Source of the DNA: Gordionus sp. m RMFG-2023
Taxonomy: Eukaryota; Nematomorpha; Gordioida; Chordodea; Parachordodidae
Assembly (NCBI RefSeq): GCF_954871325.1
Contig: NC_088776.1
Coordinates: 24,352,508 to 24,416,507, forward strand
DNA length: 64,000 nt
Reading direction: 5' to 3'
A program made the position numbers and the translations under genes. This document shows, piece after piece, positions 59,426-64,000 of the stretch (position 1 is its first letter; every line of letters begins with the position of its first letter). The notes below the pieces were generated by a model. That model saw only the letters and a program-made list of their open reading frames with translations, was not told the DNA's origin and did not search any database.

Positions 59426-59915
59426 TTTCAAAACATTTTTATAATATAACTTTTTTTTAGAGAAAGAAAATATAATAATATTTTATGTTTTTATATTCCA
59501 AGTGATATTAAAATAAAATAAAAATTTAATATAATTTATTATAGATAATATAATAAAATAATCGATATTTTCTCTTTAGAAAATATATAAATACAGTTAA
59601 ATTTTTTGATATAATATTTATTTATTAGTATTATATAATAAGAATTTTCATTGTTAAAATTTAATTTAATAATTTAATTAGAATAGTGCTAAATATCAAG
59701 ACTCTTTTTGACAAAAATATATTTTGGACACCCTAGAAAATAATTAGATTGACTAAATTTATTTCTGAATATTAAATTAGGGTAGTTCCAAAGTATTTAA
59801 TACCATTTATACCAGTATATGCAATTATTATAAAAATAATATATTATATGTGATGATAAGGATATCTATTTAGGAATATTCACCATATAACGCCACATTT
59901 ATAAATTAACTTATA

Positions 59916-60151
59916 AAATAATTAGCACTTAAAATCATATCAAAGGGTGAAATCTGTAAGAGAGTGCAGAAGAAAGTGGAAGAGGCTGGTATGCAATCTA
60001 TCACTAAAATATCAAATTTATTTAATATTAAACAAGTGTTATAAATTAATTTTCATATCGTTCTCATGCGAGGCTGGCTGAGAAAACTGTTATATTCGAA
60101 GTCCCAGGATCAATGAATAAGGAACATAGAATGGACGAGGGCAGTCATTAG
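59916..60151 (+). other. Two adjoining coding-like frames, unidentified
   Basis: The plus frame 59916-60044 reads SKGEICKRVQKKVEEAGM then QSITKISNLFN. The frame 60050-60151 reads SYRSHARLAEKTVIFEVPG then SMNKEHRMDEGSH. Both have balanced, hydrophilic composition unlike the flanks and could be two pieces of one gene or exons, but no splice pair is convincing and no domain is recognised. Confidence 0.25.
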
Positions 60152-60167
60152 ATTTGGTGCGCAGGTT

Positions 60168-60249
60168 AGCTCAGGTTAAGATTAAGAGGTGTGGCATCAA
60201 CCATGGTGAGCTCAGGTTAAGATTAAGGGGTGTGGCTTTAACCATGATG
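60168..60249. repeat. Tandem duplication, two copies of 41 bp
   Basis: AGCTCAGGTTAAGATTAAG and what follows, to CCATGGTG (60168-60208), is repeated at 60209-60249 with four or five changes. GC-richer than its surroundings and directly downstream of the coding-like frames at 59916-60151. The minus frame 60171-60458 begins in it and is not considered a gene. Confidence 0.95.
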
Positions 60250-61522
60250 GACAATGTTGGTTGAGGACCTAAAACAAAAGCCAAACAGTATTTGACACAA
60301 ATCAGTTTATATATTTTCTTTATTATTTTATAATGTAATCTACAGCGATATACTGGATAATCAATATATATATTATAAACATAATTAGTTATTAGAAAAT
60401 AAATATCATCCAAAAAATTCAAAGTTAACGTAAAAATGTAAAAAACATTCTCATCCACAAACTATCCCGTTCTAAGGTTTTTTTATCGATTGTATAGGCT
60501 AATCTTTAGCCAATCTAACATCGAAAATCTGGGAGGATTGTTATGTGTTTTTTTAAAATGTCTTATACTCACAAATTTAAATGTGGTAATAAATGTGGTT
60601 TCTACAAAAAGTGAAAGTGAATACTTGTTTATCACTTTCGAATTTTGTAAGGTTAGTTAATTTTGATAACAAAAGAGGGGGCAATTAAAATTTAATAATT
60701 AGTTTTGATAATCAAAAAAACAAGGAAGGAACAGAGACAAATATAAATTCAACTATATACGCCCTCTTTTTTAAAATCTATATTTTTTAAAGCTTCCTCA
60801 AATGATGCTTTACAATGACACATTTCAATTCATTTGAATTATATTTCTTTAGCAATAAACCAAGCTAATATCTATCAATATTAATTAATTAACTGGACAT
60901 GTTCCTGTTTATTTTACGATTATATATTTAGAGTTTCCTATGATTGGGTTAAACACAAAAAATTATTAATTTTTAATATTTTATTTTTCTACCAATTTTA
61001 ATGATTACATTTTTCAGATGTGGTAGGCATATGCCTGGCAAATAGCTGGACCCCCACCCCCCTTTCCAAATAGATAAATATTCAATTTAAAATGATTCAA
61101 TACATTTTCAAATAATCAATATATTGAAATAAAATGAATCAAACTTTATCACCATGTTTTTATATATCATTTTTCTCCCACAAAAGGTAACGAGATATTT
61201 TCAAGATGATTTTATATAAATATTACAATATATTAAGAATTTCCTGAAATTTCACAAGCCTAGCGAAGAGGGAAGTGCGTTGAGACGTTTACTACCATTC
61301 GGTTTTGAGATTAGATTATATTATTATTGCATTTTAAAAAGTTGGGTTTAAATAGTTGTTAAAAATATGTGAGATGTTAAGAATAAAAGGACAAAGTGCT
61401 ATCGTTTTGTATTGAAAGCAATATTGAAATCAAGTTTTAAAACTAAGTCATCAGGAATATTTTAATTTTTATGACTAAATTAATATTATAAACTACACCT
61501 GAATTCATCTTAGTGTTAATAA

Positions 61523-61732
61523 CAGTAGTGTCACTAGGAAGGAGTGGGTAGGGACTCGAGCCCTTTAGAAATTTGAAAATATCCCTAAAAATTTTGAATT
61601 TTTTAAAATACTATTGAAAATGTTAGTTAAAAAAGGTAATTTTGAAAATGTTAGCTAAAAAAGGTCATTTTGAAATTAATTTATAAAATTATTTTGAGCC
61701 CCCTGAGATTGCAAAGGGTAGTGACGCCCCTG
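61523..61732. mobile_element. 210-bp TIR element with CAGNNGNGTCACTA ends
   Basis: The left end CAGTAGTGTCACTAGG and the complement of the right end CAGGGGCGTCACTACC pair over 14-16 bases with four mismatches, and then GGGACTCGAGCCC on the left pairs with CAGGGGGCTC on the right. Inside, a 28-bp unit (TTGAAAATGTTAGTTAAAAA...) is tandemly repeated at 61614 and 61642. The flanks show no clear target duplication. The CAG start suggests a hAT-like MITE. Confidence 0.6.
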
Positions 61733-61739
61733 ATCAATA

Positions 61740-63260
61740 TTTATTACCAGATCTGAAATAATTTAGAGATATTTTTATATTCTTGAATTTACATTTTTGT
61801 ACCAAAAAATATTAATTTGAAGATTAACACAACATATGATATCATTTTATATAATAATAAAATTTAGTAATGAAGTAAAACTTATTGTAAACTAAAATAA
61901 ATATAAACAAAAAAGAGAATTAATTTAGTGATTTAATTCAAAAAAAATCAATGCTTAAATCATTTCAAACCTAGGCTTATTTCTGGTTCAGGAAATCATT
62001 AAAAATAATTTAAAATCGAAGAATCTAAATTTCTTTTCTAATTTAAAAAAAATTTTAAGCCTAATAAACCATGATTTTTATTTTTATCTAAAAATTAAAA
62101 TAGATTTATACATTTTATTTAACTTAAACCTGAACATTTAATTTCTTTTGGCTTTATCAAGAATTATCATTTAGGGCTCAAATGTCCAATTATCAAAATA
62201 AACAGATTTTACATGAATATTCTGTTTAGTCTAGCGTATTAAGCTACTGAAAAATTCAGATCGAAATAATTAAGAATTTTAACAACAGTTCTAGAAACCG
62301 GGGGGTCATATACCCAATTTTCTATCTGAAGGGTAAAGATAGTAATAGTCCTATTCTTTAAGGATATACAAGATTAAAGTGGAATGTAAAGAAGAAGGAA
62401 TTTTTTTAAAAATAATAAGATAGTTATTATATAAATAATTATTATATAGGTGGAAATTTCCTTCTTTTTATAACCGTATTAGATTGAAATCTGAGTATAT
62501 ATTTTTAGAAATTTTGGGTTGTCCTAATTTTACTACTTCAGTTATCGCACAATTGCAATATGATAATTCGAATGAAAAATATATTATGTTTAATGGCTTA
62601 CTTTTCTAATTTAGAGAATAGCAAAAATTTAGACCAAAGATTCAAAATTGAAAATAATTATGATATAAATATTTTTAAATTTGTTATGCTGTTTGAGGAG
62701 TCAGACTTCACCTTATTATTAATGAGTATGACATAATTATAGTTATATTTTAAACAATATGAATTATAATTTTTTATCAATAAGGATGAGAATTTTATTG
62801 TTATGGAAACATTCAACTTGTTGTTCTCGACTTATCGCCATTATTTCCCTGGTATATAAAGCACATTCTCTCCGTAAATTATTCATCATTTTATTTTCCT
62901 ATCGTATGCATAAAAATGTTCACTTGTCATGTATGGTACAACATTTTTATTCTCTGGAGACTAATTCTTAGTCCACTTCAATAATTATGGTATTTAAAAC
63001 TTTACATAAGATTGTGGGAGAATTTTGAGATTTAGTTTACTATAGCGAAAATAGATATCGAGGCTTTACCATATAATTAACATTGCACAATTTGTAATAT
63101 CGGGCATAAATAAATTCTTTTAAAAATTGGGCCGTTTTTAGCGAAAATATATATGTTGAATTATTTTAAAATTTTTAACGGGGAAAAGATTATTTGTTTT
63201 AAATAAAAGAAAATGATGAACTTATTCATTTTTAATGATAACAATATGCGAAAAAATTCC
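61740..63260. other. AT-rich stretch, nothing convincing
   Basis: The plus frame 62759-62971 and the overlapping minus frames have no recognised domain. Confidence 0.35.
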
Positions 63261-63269
63261 TAAATCGAA

Positions 63270-63665
63270 CCCATTAACTGATATTAACCGTTATTAATTA
63301 CAGAATCAAATTTAAACCGTTGAATATTTTGTCACCCAAACTTGAAACTAATTTCTCAAAAGGTATCTGAACCGGTTTTAACCATTTGAGATCCTAACTC
63401 TTTTAAAGATTATTTAATAATCAATTTTGATTGGTAGGTATCACTAAATATTTTATTGACATTTTTGTATATTACATAGGATTTATTTTTTCTCCTTTAG
63501 ACATAATAGAAGGGAATCTCGAATATATTTTAATTGTAAAAAAATACTTTTCTTTATTAAATTTTATACTAGAGGGCTCAAACACTGGGTTTTAAAGATT
63601 CAAACCTAACCGATCCATGAACCGTTATTTTTATCTGAACCAGAATTAATATTCGTCACGGTTTG
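63270..63665. mobile_element. Eroded element with AACCGTT/CCGGTT motifs at both sides
   Basis: ATTAACCGTTATTAATTAC, AAACCGTTGAA and CTGAACCGGTTTTAACC lie at 63284-63385. ACCTAACCGATCC, TGAACCGTTATTTT and CTGAACCAG lie at 63604-63645. The layout is that of the 43358 element, but no termini or target duplication are visible. Confidence 0.35.
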
Positions 63666-64000
63666 GAATGAAATATTTTATAGGAGGTAAAATAATCCTG
63701 AAAAAACCTCCATTAAAATAAAATCCGTCTTTTTTATCAAATTTCCACTTAAGATCGAATAATAAAGGCATATAGTTTGGATTATAATTTTACATTATAA
63801 TGGATCGCACTCTTTATAAGGTATAGAAAGATTAAAAAAATATATATTTTAATTATAATATTATAAAATAATATTTAAGTCGAAAAAAAATTATTAAAAA
63901 ACTTATTTTATTAATAAATTAAATTTTTTAATGGTTCTAATTCATCCTGGAAAAGTAATAAATGAAGTTTACTCATACACACCATAAAAAATGCTTAAAA

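Noticed and set aside
60171-60458. Longest minus-strand open frame (95 codons)
   Set aside because: It begins inside the 41-bp tandem duplication, is very hydrophobic and tyrosine/isoleucine-rich as expected from AT-rich DNA, and has no domain.
1-64000. CRISPR array, bacterial operon or phage-like organisation
   Set aside because: No regular short repeats with unique spacers, no dense gene packing and no ribosome-binding pattern; the sequence looks like eukaryotic non-coding DNA.

Overview
No intact host gene can be recognised in this window. The sequence is strongly AT-rich (about a quarter G+C by eye), no long open frame occurs on either strand, and almost every stretch with unusual composition reads as a transposable-element end, a decayed transposase or a tandem repeat. 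A short intron-like gap in one transposase copy, the dominance of hAT-type DNA transposons and the style of the repeats point to an AT-rich metazoan. My best guess is an arthropod such as a parasitic copepod (sea louse), but nothing in the window proves the species.

The best supported features are hAT superfamily elements. One copy (19114-20355) keeps both ends, paired arrays of a TAACTAGTTAC-like motif and the C-terminal part of its transposase on the minus strand. A second relic with clear protein similarity to it lies at 52333-53342 and appears to be split by a 705-bp non-autonomous element (52386-53090) with a 7/8-bp target duplication. Two further transposase fragments of other hAT lineages lie at 12568-13612 and about 46297-46990. 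Short non-autonomous hAT-like elements with perfect 8-bp target duplications occur at 11124-11440 (ATTTGAAT), 43358-44118 (GTCTCATA) and 49850-49991 (TACTATAT). Weaker relatives lie at 686, 10765, 15655, 38668 and 59140.

Other repeats are a TIR family whose ends resemble AGGCATAGCCAGG (35606-35909, 54766-55117, around 18370-18785), a 159-bp element with TCACGGA ends (36094-36252), a 187-bp element with CAGGGC ends (22571-22757), a 210-bp element with CAG-GTCACTA ends (61523-61732), and a long tandem repeat of roughly 230-300 bp units found at two separate places (47335-47935 and 56870-57975). Thirteen G or C runs of 9-12 bases are scattered through the window.

Several short coding-like stretches remain unassigned (40749-41108 minus, 49393-49641 plus, 27840-29110 minus, 44340-44800 plus, 59916-60151 plus). 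Fossil reverse-transcriptase-type coding sequence lies at about 31215-31640 (minus), and a CCHC zinc-knuckle-like motif at 51244-51285. From 0-11 kb, 23-26 kb, 32-34.5 kb, 36.3-38 kb, 41.6-43.3 kb, 50-52 kb, 55-56.8 kb and 62-64 kb I see mostly unstructured AT-rich DNA. The layout is that of an intergenic or large intronic region built from layered, old DNA-transposon insertions.
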